Positions 18,214 through 27,002 are shown, counted from the first letter of the stretch. The stretch: 39,798 bases of DNA from Comamonadaceae bacterium (GCA_013823655.1 PNMN01000002.1:1-39798); one strand, 5' to 3'. Notes: generated by a model from the sequence alone, not told the origin. Program-made: numbers and translations.

Positions 18214-18849
18214 TTAACCCGCTGCGCTGCCATCCTCGCCAATCAGCAAGGTGGTCTCAGTCAGGTAATGGTGAGGTGGCACCAGCAGGTTGGTGGGGGC
18301 GGGTTTGTTCTTGAACACGCGCCCCGCCAAGTCAAAGGTGGAGCCGTGGCAGGGGCAAAAGAAACCCCCCTTCCAGTCGGCAGGCACGCTGGGGTTGGTG
18401 GTGCCTTCGTTCAGGGTCACGGGCGAGCAGCCCAGGTGGGTGCAAATACCCACGGTCACCAGCACCTCGGGCTTGATGGAGCGGTGCGTGTTGGTGGCGT
18501 AAGGGGGTTGCTGCTTTTTCTGCGAATCGGGGTCTGCCAGGTCGGTCATGCCGTCCAGCTGCGCCAGCATCTCGGGCGTGCGGCGCATCACCCACACCGG
18601 CTGGCCGCGCCATTCAACCACCTTGACCTCACCGGGGGCGATGTCGGCAATGTCGATCTGCACGCTGGCACCCTGCGCCTTGGCGCGCTCGCTGGGTGCA
18701 AAGCTGGCCACAAACGGCACCGCCACCGCGGCGGTGGCGGCGCAGCCCATGGCGGTGGTTGCCAGCAGCCATTGGCGGCGTTCGGCGTCGTGCGTGCCCG
18801 CGTCGGGACTCGATGCGGGGAAGGCGGGGGCGGTGAGCGGGTGAGCCAT
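18214..18849 (-). CDS. Rieske [2Fe-2S] protein, PetA-like
   Basis: CTHLGC...CPCHGSTFD cluster motifs; twin-arginine-like N-terminus ERRQWLLATTAMGCAATAAVAVP. Confidence 0.9.
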   Translation of the reverse strand: MAHPLTAPAFPASSPDAGTHDAERRQWLLATTAMGCAATAAVAVPFVASFAPSERAKAQGASVQIDIADIAPGEVKVVEWRGQPVWVMRRTPEMLAQLDGMTDLADPDSQKKQQPPYATNTHRSIKPEVLVTVGICTHLGCSPVTLNEGTTNPSVPADWKGGFFCPCHGSTFDLAGRVFKNKPAPTNLLVPPHHYLTETTLLIGEDGSAAG

Positions 18850-18904
18850 GGAATCCTCCAGTTGAAAACATGGTGGGCCTTGGTGAACCCACTGCGTTCA
18901 CCCC

Positions 18905-18920
18905 TCCAAGAAACGTGCCA
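18905..18920 (-). promoter_or_regulatory. Putative sigma-54 -24/-12 promoter of Rieske operon
   Basis: Minus strand TGGCACG-TTTC-TTGGA, about 55 nt upstream of Rieske start. Confidence 0.6.
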
Positions 18921-19004
18921 CACCCCAGGCCGCAAAAAGCCGTTTGAAATCAACGCGCCCACGCTGCATGGACCGGCAAGCCCCCTGCCAGACCCGGTGA
19001 TTTG

Positions 19005-19029
19005 TGCCATAAATGGCAGCTTGTGGCAG
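19005..19029 (-). promoter_or_regulatory. Putative FisR upstream activating dyad
   Basis: Minus strand CTGCCA-N14-TGGCA with nested TGCCATAAATGGCA; between Rieske operon and fisR-like gene. Confidence 0.6.
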
Positions 19030-19067
19030 TGCACCCTACACTGCTCCTCTATGCCAGAGGAGTCTCC

Positions 19068-20429
19068 ATGAAGCTGTTGCCCGAACTGACCGACTTTCTT
19101 GAAGGACTGAGCGAACCCCACATCCTGTTCGATGCGCAGTACCGCATCCTCGCGGCCAACGCCGCCTACCGCCGGGCCTTCAGCCCCGATCGCAGTGTGA
19201 TCGGACGCACCTGCTACGAGGTGTCGCACCGCTTTCAGGTGCCTTGTGATCAGGCAGGCGAGTCGTGCCCGCTGGCCCAGGCCCGCGCCTCCGGCCAGCG
19301 CGAGCGCGTGCTGCACCTGCACCACACGCCCAAGGGCGAGGAATACGTGGACATTGAACTCACCCCGCTGCGCGATGCGACGGGTGAACAAGCTTTTTTT
19401 GTCGAAAAAATGGCGTCTTTGAAGGTGGCACACAGCCGCTCGGTGGCGCGTGGCCTGATCGGGCGCAGCCCGGTGTTTCATCACATGCTGTCGCTGGTGG
19501 CCCGCGTGGCGCCGTCCATGGCCACGGTGTTGCTGCTGGGCGAGTCGGGCACGGGCAAGGAACTGGTGGCGCAGGCCGTGCACGATGCCAGTCCACGCGC
19601 CAACAAACCCCTGGTGGTCGTGGACTGTTCCAGCCTGCCGGAGACCCTGTTTGAGTCCGAACTTTTTGGCCACGAGCGCGGTGCCTTCACCGGCGCCAAC
19701 ACCAGCAAGGCCGGCCTGGTGGAGGCCGCCAGCGGCGGCACCCTGTTTCTGGACGAAGTGGGTGACATTCCTCTGCCCATGCAGGTCAAGCTGTTGCGCC
19801 TGCTGGAGTCGGGCACCTACCGCCGCGTGGGAAGCACCGAACTGCGCCATGCCGACATCCGTGTGGTGTCTGCCACCCACCGCGACTTGGAGCGCTTGGT
19901 CGGCGAGGGACGCTTTCGGGAAGATCTGTACCACCGCCTGAGCACATTTCCCATTGCGCTGCCACCGCTGCGTGAGCGGCGCGACGACATCGCGCTGCTG
20001 ACCCAGGCCTTGCTGGCCCGGGTGGCGCCCAAGCGCGCACTGAGCGTGGCACCCAAAGCCCTGGCCCTGCTGGCCGAGCAGCCATTTCCGGGCAACGTGC
20101 GCGAACTGCGCAACCTGCTGGAGCGCACCACCCTGATGTGTGACGGCGAGCGGATCGAAGCGGAGCATGTGGCGCAGGCGCTGAATTCGGGTCGGCGCAG
20201 CGCGGGGCCGGCACCTGTGTCGGCACCGGCTGCCGCATCTACCGCACCCGTCACTGCCACCTCCGTCGGCCCAGGTGCGCCTGAGCCGACCGCGCCATCG
20301 CTGCAAGCGCTGGCGCTGGCCGCGCTGCGCGAGCGGGTGGCCTCGCACACCGGAAGCCGCGCGGAGCTGGCGGCGGCCCTGGGTATCAGCGAGCGCTCGC
20401 TCTACCGCAAACTCAAAGCCCTGAACTGA
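19068..20429 (+). CDS. fisR: Sigma-54-dependent Fis-family activator, FisR-like sulfane-sulfur sensor
   Basis: PAS-like N-terminus with Cys49/60/67; AAA+ motifs [24 protein letters not shown]-terminal Fis-type HTH. Confidence 0.85.
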   Translation: MKLLPELTDFLEGLSEPHILFDAQYRILAANAAYRRAFSPDRSVIGRTCYEVSHRFQVPCDQAGESCPLAQARASGQRERVLHLHHTPKGEEYVDIELTPLRDATGEQAFFVEKMASLKVAHSRSVARGLIGRSPVFHHMLSLVARVAPSMATVLLLGESGTGKELVAQAVHDASPRANKPLVVVDCSSLPETLFESELFGHERGAFTGANTSKAGLVEAASGGTLFLDEVGDIPLPMQVKLLRLLESGTYRRVGSTELRHADIRVVSATHRDLERLVGEGRFREDLYHRLSTFPIALPPLRERRDDIALLTQALLARVAPKRALSVAPKALALLAEQPFPGNVRELRNLLERTTLMCDGERIEAEHVAQALNSGRRSAGPAPVSAPAAASTAPVTATSVGPGAPEPTAPSLQALALAALRERVASHTGSRAELAAALGISERSLYRKLKALN

Positions 20430-20459
20430 GCTTAGCCACGGCGGGAAGCTCCGGCTGCT

Positions 20460-21059
20460 TCAGGGCTTGGCGCGAGCGACGAGCCGCGTCACATGCGCCA
20501 GGCCCTGGTGTCCCGGGCCTTCGTCCAGCGTCACCTCTCCCTGCCACGACAGCAGCTCTTCGAGTCCTGCAAAGTCCTCGCTCAGCAACTCGGGTGTGTA
20601 GAGCATGGCCGCGTCTTTGGGGCCGCCGCTGCGGTGTTGCAACTGCTGCGGGTGAAAGCTCTCCAGAATGAGCAGGCCACCGGGCCTGAGTCCAGCGGCC
20701 AGCCGCCGGTGCGCAGCCGCGCGGATGGCGATGGGCAGGTGCACGAAGGTCAGCACCACGGCGTCCACGCTGGCGGGAGCGGGCGCCCAGTCGGTCAGGT
20801 CGCCGAGCACGGTTTGCAGGGCCACGCCACGTTCAGCCGCAAGGGCCTGTGCCTTTTCCAAGCCGACGGCCGAACCGTCCATGGCGGTCACGCGGTGGCC
20901 CTGCTGCGCCAGCCAGACGCCGTTGCGGCCCTCGCCGTCACCGGGCACCAGCACATCGCAGCCCGGCTTCAGGCGGTGGGCCTGCTTCACCAGAAATGCA
21001 TTGGGGGCGGTGCCGTACTTGAAGCCGTCGACTGAAAAGTTTTGATCCCAGAAGTTCAT
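20460..21059 (-). CDS. Class I SAM-dependent methyltransferase, TehB-like
   Basis: MNFWDQNFS...VLVPGDGEGRNGVWLAQQGHRVTAMDGSAVGLEKA. Confidence 0.8.
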   Translation of the reverse strand: MNFWDQNFSVDGFKYGTAPNAFLVKQAHRLKPGCDVLVPGDGEGRNGVWLAQQGHRVTAMDGSAVGLEKAQALAAERGVALQTVLGDLTDWAPAPASVDAVVLTFVHLPIAIRAAAHRRLAAGLRPGGLLILESFHPQQLQHRSGGPKDAAMLYTPELLSEDFAGLEELLSWQGEVTLDEGPGHQGLAHVTRLVARAKP

Positions 21060-21067
21060 GCGGTAGT

Positions 21068-21868
21068 TTACTTTTTGGACGGAGACGTTGCGGTGGGCAG
21101 GTCGGCGTAGTAGGCGGCCAGCGCGTCGATTTCGCTGCGCGTGAGCTTCTTGGCGAAGGCGCTCATGCCCTTGGCCGCGTCGTTGGCGCGCACGCCGCTC
21201 TGGTAGTGCAGCAGGGTGCGGGTGACGTACAGCGGGTTCTGCCCGGCCAAGGCCGAGGCTTCGAGCTTGCCGCCCTGGCCCTTGACGCCGTGGCAGCTGG
21301 CGCAGGGCGTTAGCAGGCGGGCCGGGTCGCCCTTTTTCACCAGCTGTTCGGCCGTCAGACCTTTGCCACCGGCGATGGGTCGAGGTGTGCCGTCGCCCTG
21401 CGGCGCGGGCTGGGCGGCGTAGAAGGCCGATACGTCGGCGATCTGCTGCGGCGTCATCATCACCGCGATGTCGTGCATCAGCGCAGCGCCCCGGTTTTCA
21501 CTGCGCAGGCGGCTCTGGTAGTCCAGCAGCATCTTGGCGGTGTAGGCCGCCATCTGGCCCGCCAGGTGCGGCCAGTTCTGCGTCGGCGCCACGCCGGTGT
21601 CGCCGTGACACGAAGCGCAGAACAGCTGCTGGTTGACCACACGGCCACGCTCGGCGTTGCCCGCGGGCAACGCCGCGAGCGCGCCACGCAGGGTGGCGGG
21701 CGTCCAGGCTTTGGCGGCGGGCGCGGCGGCGTGGTCGGCGGCCTGCGCCGGGGCCGCTGCGAAGCCCATGAGCAGGCCGGTGGCGGTGACGGCCAGCGCG
21801 GTCAGGCCGCGCGCGAACCAGCCGTCGGTGGCCGCAGTCAGTTCTTGCAGATAAGGATCGTATTGCAT
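21068..21868 (-). CDS. Diheme cytochrome c, probable cytochrome partner of flavocytochrome c sulfide dehydrogenase
   Basis: Two CASCH heme motifs, exported N-terminus, adjacent to fccB. Confidence 0.8.
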   Translation of the reverse strand: MQYDPYLQELTAATDGWFARGLTALAVTATGLLMGFAAAPAQAADHAAAPAAKAWTPATLRGALAALPAGNAERGRVVNQQLFCASCHGDTGVAPTQNWPHLAGQMAAYTAKMLLDYQSRLRSENRGAALMHDIAVMMTPQQIADVSAFYAAQPAPQGDGTPRPIAGGKGLTAEQLVKKGDPARLLTPCASCHGVKGQGGKLEASALAGQNPLYVTRTLLHYQSGVRANDAAKGMSAFAKKLTRSEIDALAAYYADLPTATSPSKK

Positions 21869-21878
21869 GTGCGTTCCT

Positions 21879-23240
21879 TCAGGCAAAGCAATCGGCGGTG
21901 AAGGTGCGCAGCCAGGCCTGCTGGTAGCGCGCGCCGAGCTTGATCTGTGCCGGCGTAGCGTTCAGCGGCAGGTAGCGGCCCTGGCCATTGATGCGCGCGA
22001 TCTTGCCGTCGACGATCTTGAACACGTCGGCCACGAACAGGCCGTAGTCCTTGCCGGCGAGCGCGTAGCAGGTGTTCTCCCACAGCGGCTCGGGGGCCTT
22101 GCGCCCGGCGAGTTCTTCGACGATGGCGCGCGCCACCACCTTGGCCTGGGTGTTGGCCGAGAAGCCGCTCTTGGGCATGGCATCCGCAATGCTGGCGTCG
22201 CCGATCACGTACACGTGGGGCTGCAGCGTGGAGGCAAAGGTGCGGCGCTCCACCGGGCAGAAGCCGCTGGCGTCTGCCAGCCCCAGGGTCATGGCAACCT
22301 GGCCGGCTTTCATGGGCGGGATGACGTTGATCACGTCGGCCTGGATGGTTTCGGCCTCGGTCTCGATGCGCATCTGTTTGGCGTCGATCTTGAGCGTGCG
22401 CCCGCCGTCCTTGCCGCGCACCCAGCTGAGCATGCTGGTGCCCGCGTGCTGCTTCACCTCTACCTGGCCTTGCATCTTCTTGGCGTAGTCGGCGGGCAGG
22501 TTGAAGTTGTAGAGCCGGTTCCAGCCCAGCATCATGGTCTCGTCGGTCACGAAACTGTCCTTCGGGTCGACGATGATGACCTTGGCGCTCGGGTTGTGTT
22601 TCGCGAACCACTCGGTCATGAGCGCGGCGCGCTCGTACGGGCCGGGCGGGCAGCGGTAGGGGTTGGGCGGTGCGGCCAGCACGAAGGTGCCGCCGCGCCG
22701 CATGCCCTGCAGCTGCTTCGCGAGCAGCGCGGTCTGCTCACCGGGGATCCAGCCCGAGGGCACTGCCGTGCGGGCGACGGCCTCGCTGTAGCCGACGTAG
22801 GCGCCGTACACCAGCTGGATGCCGGGCGAGACGATGAGCTTGTCGTAGGCGATCTTCTGCCTGGCCGCGGTGCTCACGCTGCGCGCGACCGGGTCGAAAC
22901 CGGTCACGGTGTCGATCAGCACCTGGATGCCGTACTTCGACTTCAGCACGTCGTAGCTCACGTTGAGTTCGTCCATCGTCGCGTGCCGGTTGAGCACTTC
23001 GGACGAACCGTAGGGGCGCACGTAGACTGGGTTCTTCTCGATCAGCGTGACCTTGAGCGCCGGGTTGAACAGCTTGAGGTACTTGGCCGCGGTGGCACCG
23101 CCCACGCCACCACCGACGATGACGATATGGGCGGCGTTCTGGGCAAAGGCCAGCGAAGGCGCGGCGGCCACCGACAGCAGACCCAGGGCCTGGGTCAGCC
23201 ACGCGCGGCGGGAGGCGTTGCATTGCGGCTGCTCCATCAC
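21879..23240 (-). CDS. fccB: Flavocytochrome c sulfide dehydrogenase, flavoprotein subunit
   Basis: IVIVGGGVGGATAAKYL; NPYRCPPGPYERAALM; DASGFCPVERRTFAST; HVYVIGDASIADAMPKSGFSANTQAK; FCSD-type C-terminus. Confidence 0.9.
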   Translation of the reverse strand: MMEQPQCNASRRAWLTQALGLLSVAAAPSLAFAQNAAHIVIVGGGVGGATAAKYLKLFNPALKVTLIEKNPVYVRPYGSSEVLNRHATMDELNVSYDVLKSKYGIQVLIDTVTGFDPVARSVSTAARQKIAYDKLIVSPGIQLVYGAYVGYSEAVARTAVPSGWIPGEQTALLAKQLQGMRRGGTFVLAAPPNPYRCPPGPYERAALMTEWFAKHNPSAKVIIVDPKDSFVTDETMMLGWNRLYNFNLPADYAKKMQGQVEVKQHAGTSMLSWVRGKDGGRTLKIDAKQMRIETEAETIQADVINVIPPMKAGQVAMTLGLADASGFCPVERRTFASTLQPHVYVIGDASIADAMPKSGFSANTQAKVVARAIVEELAGRKAPEPLWENTCYALAGKDYGLFVADVFKIVDGKIARINGQGRYLPLNATPAQIKLGARYQQAWLRTFTADCFA

Positions 23241-23734
23241 TGGGCTCCTTTCGAGGCCACGGGGGTGGCCACGGTGGTGGTCAGGGGCGGCTGGGCGGCG
23301 AAGAATTCGCCCATGCCCTGCAGCTCGGCGTCGGTGAAGCCCTTGGCCACATGGCCCATGAGCGTGGCCGGGCGCCTGCCCACGCGGAAGTCGGTCATGG
23401 TGCGCACGAACTGCTGCACCGGCATGCCGGCCAGCGGCATGAAGAACTCGTCACCGAGCTGGCCGTGGGTGCCGTGGCAGGCGGCGCAGCTGTGCGCCAT
23501 GGTGGACGCCAGCACCGGCGCCGGGTTGGTGGCGGGTGTCACCGCGGGTGGCGTGGGAGCCGACGCGGCGGCGGGAGCAGACGTCGCCGCCTTGGGCGCC
23601 GTCTGCGCCACGGCCTTGACCGCCAGCGAGGCGGCCACGGTGGCGCCGAAGGCCACCACCAAGGTCCAGCCCAGCACCTTGCGCAGGGCGGCGGCGTCGG
23701 TCCGCGCGGCAGAAGAAGTGGAGATGTGTTTCAT
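23237..23734 (-). CDS. Monoheme cytochrome c, membrane-anchored or exported
   Basis: MKHISTSSAARTDAAALRKVLGWTLVVAFGATVAASLAV; CAACH motif; ATGA overlap with fccB. Listed 368-aa ORF is over-extended. Confidence 0.85.
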   Translation of the reverse strand: MKHISTSSAARTDAAALRKVLGWTLVVAFGATVAASLAVKAVAQTAPKAATSAPAAASAPTPPAVTPATNPAPVLASTMAHSCAACHGTHGQLGDEFFMPLAGMPVQQFVRTMTDFRVGRRPATLMGHVAKGFTDAELQGMGEFFAAQPPLTTTVATPVASKGAQ

Positions 23735-23736
23735 GT

Positions 23737-24960
23737 TCAGCGCGCCCAGACAAAGAAGCCGACGGCGAAATACAGCACGGTCCAGCCGATCAGCAGGCCG
23801 ACAGACCACTGGCCGATGCGGGTGACGGTGGCGCTCGGGGTGTACAGGCCTTTGCTCTGCCCGGCCTGCCAGGCCACGGTGAGCAGGTAGGCCAGTGTCA
23901 CGCCGCCGACCACGCCGAAGGTGGTGAAGAACAGGCCGGTGCTGTACCAGTCCATGTTGATCTTGTAGTCCATGGCGTTGTAGCCGTGCGTGCCCAGCAG
24001 GGTCACGAAGCGCAGCATCTCGCGCGCGGCGCCCACCACGATAAGGCCCACCGCGCCGGCGCCGAAGATGGCGTAGCCCCAGACACCGCGGTCGATTCGA
24101 TCGCGCAGCACCAGCGGCAGGGCGACCACGGCAGCCAGCGCGACCACCGCCATCAGCAGCCAGACCGAACTGGCGAACCAGGCCATCTTTTCGGGCAGCG
24201 TGGCCATCCACAGCGCGCCGATCAGCACCGACACCACGCCGCCGATAAGCATTAGGTTCTGCGCCAGGCCGCGCAGCCAGCCGAGGTAGGCAGCATCGGT
24301 TTCCTTCGCGCCTTGCAGGTAGCGGCGGTAGCCGTAAAGCCACGCGCCCGTCACCGGGGCCGACAGCGCGATGAAGAACAGGAAACGCGGCAGGTGCCAG
24401 TAGTGCAGCGAATGGCCGTCGGGGTTGACCACGTCCTTAGGCGCGTACCAGGCCATCCAGTGTTCGGGAAAGAGCATCTGGTTGGTGAGGCTGTGCACGA
24501 TGAAGCCCACCGCCAGCAGCAGCGCGATGGACAAGACCATCCAGATGCCGCCCCGGCCGCCGTCGGCCACGATGTCATGGTTCTTCCAGTAGAAGGCGTA
24601 CATCGCGATGTAGCCCAGGATCAGCAGCACGATGAAGCCGATCACCCACCAGGCCGAGAGCACGTTGGACGTGTACCAGAACGGGTCGTACACCACCTGC
24701 ACAAAGAGCAGCGGCGCCACGCCGATGACGATGGCGACCGAGACCGCGATCTTGGCGGTGACGAGCATGGCCTGGGCCAGGCGGCGCCAGTGCAGGCTGG
24801 GGCTGAAGGCGCCACGCAGCGTGAGCGTGGCGGCGCCGAGCATGACCTGCACAGCGGCAATGTGCAGTGCGAAGGTGAGCACACCCAGCACCAGGAAGAC
24901 CAGCGGGTGCGAGGGCACGCCGGCGGGGTCGCGCAGCGCGTAGAGCATTTCAGGGGTCAT
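23737..24960 (-). CDS. Polytopic membrane protein, candidate CydA-like second subunit of bd-superfamily oxidase
   Basis: Multiple TM helices; LTFALHIAAVQVMLG and GVAPLLFVQVVYDPFWYTSNVLS resemble CydA core helices; between fused-cytochrome CydA-like gene and cyt c. Confidence 0.6.
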   Translation of the reverse strand: MTPEMLYALRDPAGVPSHPLVFLVLGVLTFALHIAAVQVMLGAATLTLRGAFSPSLHWRRLAQAMLVTAKIAVSVAIVIGVAPLLFVQVVYDPFWYTSNVLSAWWVIGFIVLLILGYIAMYAFYWKNHDIVADGGRGGIWMVLSIALLLAVGFIVHSLTNQMLFPEHWMAWYAPKDVVNPDGHSLHYWHLPRFLFFIALSAPVTGAWLYGYRRYLQGAKETDAAYLGWLRGLAQNLMLIGGVVSVLIGALWMATLPEKMAWFASSVWLLMAVVALAAVVALPLVLRDRIDRGVWGYAIFGAGAVGLIVVGAAREMLRFVTLLGTHGYNAMDYKINMDWYSTGLFFTTFGVVGGVTLAYLLTVAWQAGQSKGLYTPSATVTRIGQWSVGLLIGWTVLYFAVGFFVWAR

Positions 24961-24964
24961 GGTC

Positions 24965-26350
24965 TTACTCCTTGGCCACGGTGGTGGCGGCCTGCGCGGT
25001 GTTCACCGCAGCGGCCGGTGACAGCGTGAGGATGAAGCTCGCCAAGGCGCGGGCTTCCTCGTCGTTGAACGGGATCTGCGGCATGTACAGCGTGTTGCCG
25101 CCCGAGAGCGCGGCCTGCAGGTACTCGGCCACGTCGGCCTCGGTGTGGCTGCCGGGGAAGTAGTGGCGCAGCGGGCGGATGCCGGTGCTGCTGAGCGAGT
25201 GGCAGTTCGAGCAGGTGTTGAGCGCCAGCAGGCGCCCGGCTTCAACGCGGTTGCCGTCGTCGATGGCGCGCAGCGCCTCGGGCACAAACACCAGGGTCTT
25301 CAGAAAGCCGTGGGCTTCGATGGTCGGGATCTCGGACTTCACGCCCATACCCGGCACGTCGCGGCCGATCACCTGGTTGGAATACACGTATTGACCGGCC
25401 ACCCAGGGCTTGCGGATCGATTCGCGCGCCACCTCTTCGGGCCAGAGGCCGAAGACCAGGATCGCCACCGTCATCACCCCGGCCACGCCGGAGACCAGCG
25501 CGCGCGGCTGCACCAGCGTGAGCACGAAGTAGGCCAGCGTGCCGGCCACCACCGTCATGAGTGCCATGGGGAAGTGCGCCGGTAGTCGGTTTTGCAGCAC
25601 CACCTCGGCCGTCTCGGGCAGCGTGGACAGGTACCACTGAAACATGGCCGCGCCCGTCAGTGTGGCCACAATGCCCAGCCAGGCCAGCTTGCCGGCGATG
25701 GCCTTCTTGAGCGCGAGGTCCTTGAACTGCCCCGCCACGATGCCGCCGACCACCGCCGTCATGGTGAACATGAAGGCGGTGCGCATGCCCAGCTGGGCGA
25801 AGGTGTTGGGACCGTAGAAGGCGTTGAGCACGCCGCCGGTCTCGGCCCATTCGGCCTTGCCCGGCCACATCATGAAGCTCAGGATGCCCACGATCACCAG
25901 CATGGTGGTGTAGGAGGTGAGGCCAAAGATGACGGCGATGCGGGTGTGGGTCTTCACGTCGACCTTGCCGGCGAGATACACCAGCATGTAGACGCCCACC
26001 ACCTCGATCACGAAGAACACCCACTCGGTGGCCCACATCCAGACGAAGCTGTGGATCAGCGCCGAGATGCCGCGCGGGCTGGCCACCGTGGTGGAGAACC
26101 AGATGCCCGGCCCGGTGATGGAGCCCAGCACGTAGCTGAACACCAGCAGGAACAGGCCGTAGCGGCGGATGAACTCCAGCAGCTCGGGTTTGTGGTGGCG
26201 GTGCGCGTGGTTGGCGAGCCAGGCGAAAAAGATCGCCGCGCCGACCGAGGTGTGGGAAAACAGCACGTGGATCGTGGCAATGAAGCCGACGATCCAGCCG
26301 CTGCCCACGCCGGGTTCGAACCAGGTGGGATACAGACCAATCATGTCCAT
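24965..26350 (-). CDS. Cytochrome bd-superfamily subunit I with C-terminal fused cytochrome c domain (OR-C-like)
   Basis: N-terminal membrane core IVGFIATIHVLFSHTSVGAAIFFAWL, ATEWVFFVIEVVGVYML; C-terminal CSNCH heme c motif. Confidence 0.75.
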   Translation of the reverse strand: MDMIGLYPTWFEPGVGSGWIVGFIATIHVLFSHTSVGAAIFFAWLANHAHRHHKPELLEFIRRYGLFLLVFSYVLGSITGPGIWFSTTVASPRGISALIHSFVWMWATEWVFFVIEVVGVYMLVYLAGKVDVKTHTRIAVIFGLTSYTTMLVIVGILSFMMWPGKAEWAETGGVLNAFYGPNTFAQLGMRTAFMFTMTAVVGGIVAGQFKDLALKKAIAGKLAWLGIVATLTGAAMFQWYLSTLPETAEVVLQNRLPAHFPMALMTVVAGTLAYFVLTLVQPRALVSGVAGVMTVAILVFGLWPEEVARESIRKPWVAGQYVYSNQVIGRDVPGMGVKSEIPTIEAHGFLKTLVFVPEALRAIDDGNRVEAGRLLALNTCSNCHSLSSTGIRPLRHYFPGSHTEADVAEYLQAALSGGNTLYMPQIPFNDEEARALASFILTLSPAAAVNTAQAATTVAKE

Positions 26351-26427
26351 GAGCTTTGTCGTCCTCTATGCAGTCGTTGTGGGCCGTCTGTTGGCCCGCA
26401 TCAACGGGCTGACAGCAGTGAAACGTC

Positions 26428-26443
26428 TACAAGATGCGTGCCA
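26428..26443 (-). promoter_or_regulatory. Putative sigma-54 -24/-12 promoter of oxidase/FCSD operon
   Basis: Minus strand TGGCACG-CATC-TTGTA, 78 nt upstream of start codon. Confidence 0.6.
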
Positions 26444-26551
26444 AGCGCTTGGGTACAAAAAAAGCGAATGAATTCAACGCTTCGAACGATTTTTGTAGGC
26501 CGCCACCAGGCGCTATTGGCAGCGCCGAACAGCCAACGGCTGACAATGAAC

Positions 26552-26574
26552 TGCCATTTTCGGCAGTTGTGGCG
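26552..26574 (-). promoter_or_regulatory. Putative FisR upstream activating dyad
   Basis: Minus strand CGCCA-N13-TGGCA with nested AACTGCC-N6-GGCAGTT (26549-26568). Confidence 0.55.
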
Positions 26575-27002
26575 ACGTGTCTGTCCGCGCCAAGCACCCC
26601 AAGCGGGTGCACACAACCCAATACCGGATGAACCTTTTTCCCCGGGCTGGTCGCTGGATCCTGGCCTCTGGTGGTCCGGCTCAGCCAGGAAGATCTCCCG
26701 TCTCGGCATGGCCGGGTGCTCGACAGCGGTCGGGGCCCTTGTTTCCCCAGGCCAGCGTTGAGCCCTCATATCGCCCAAAGACCCGCCCAGGCATCGGTTG
26801 CATTCGAGAAGATCCAAACCGACAAGGCGGGAGATGGCCAAGGGATATCAGCCTGTGTGGGTTGTGTCAGGCTCGGCCGGTCTCATGAGCGTGCAGTTTC
26901 GGCTCGCCTCCCTTTGCGGCAGTTGGCTGGGGGTGGGGGTGGGTTGGGGACCCGTCGCAGAGCCGATGTCCGTTGCCCAGCCCTGACCATCAACACCCTG
27001 GC

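Noticed and set aside
18588-20348. 586-aa minus-strand ORF opposite fisR
   Set aside because: Mostly antisense to a clear sigma-54 activator; the low-numbered end just reads Rieske DNA in another frame
21867-23825. 652-aa plus-strand ORF opposite fccB
   Set aside because: Antisense artefact of high GC; FccB motifs on the minus strand are decisive
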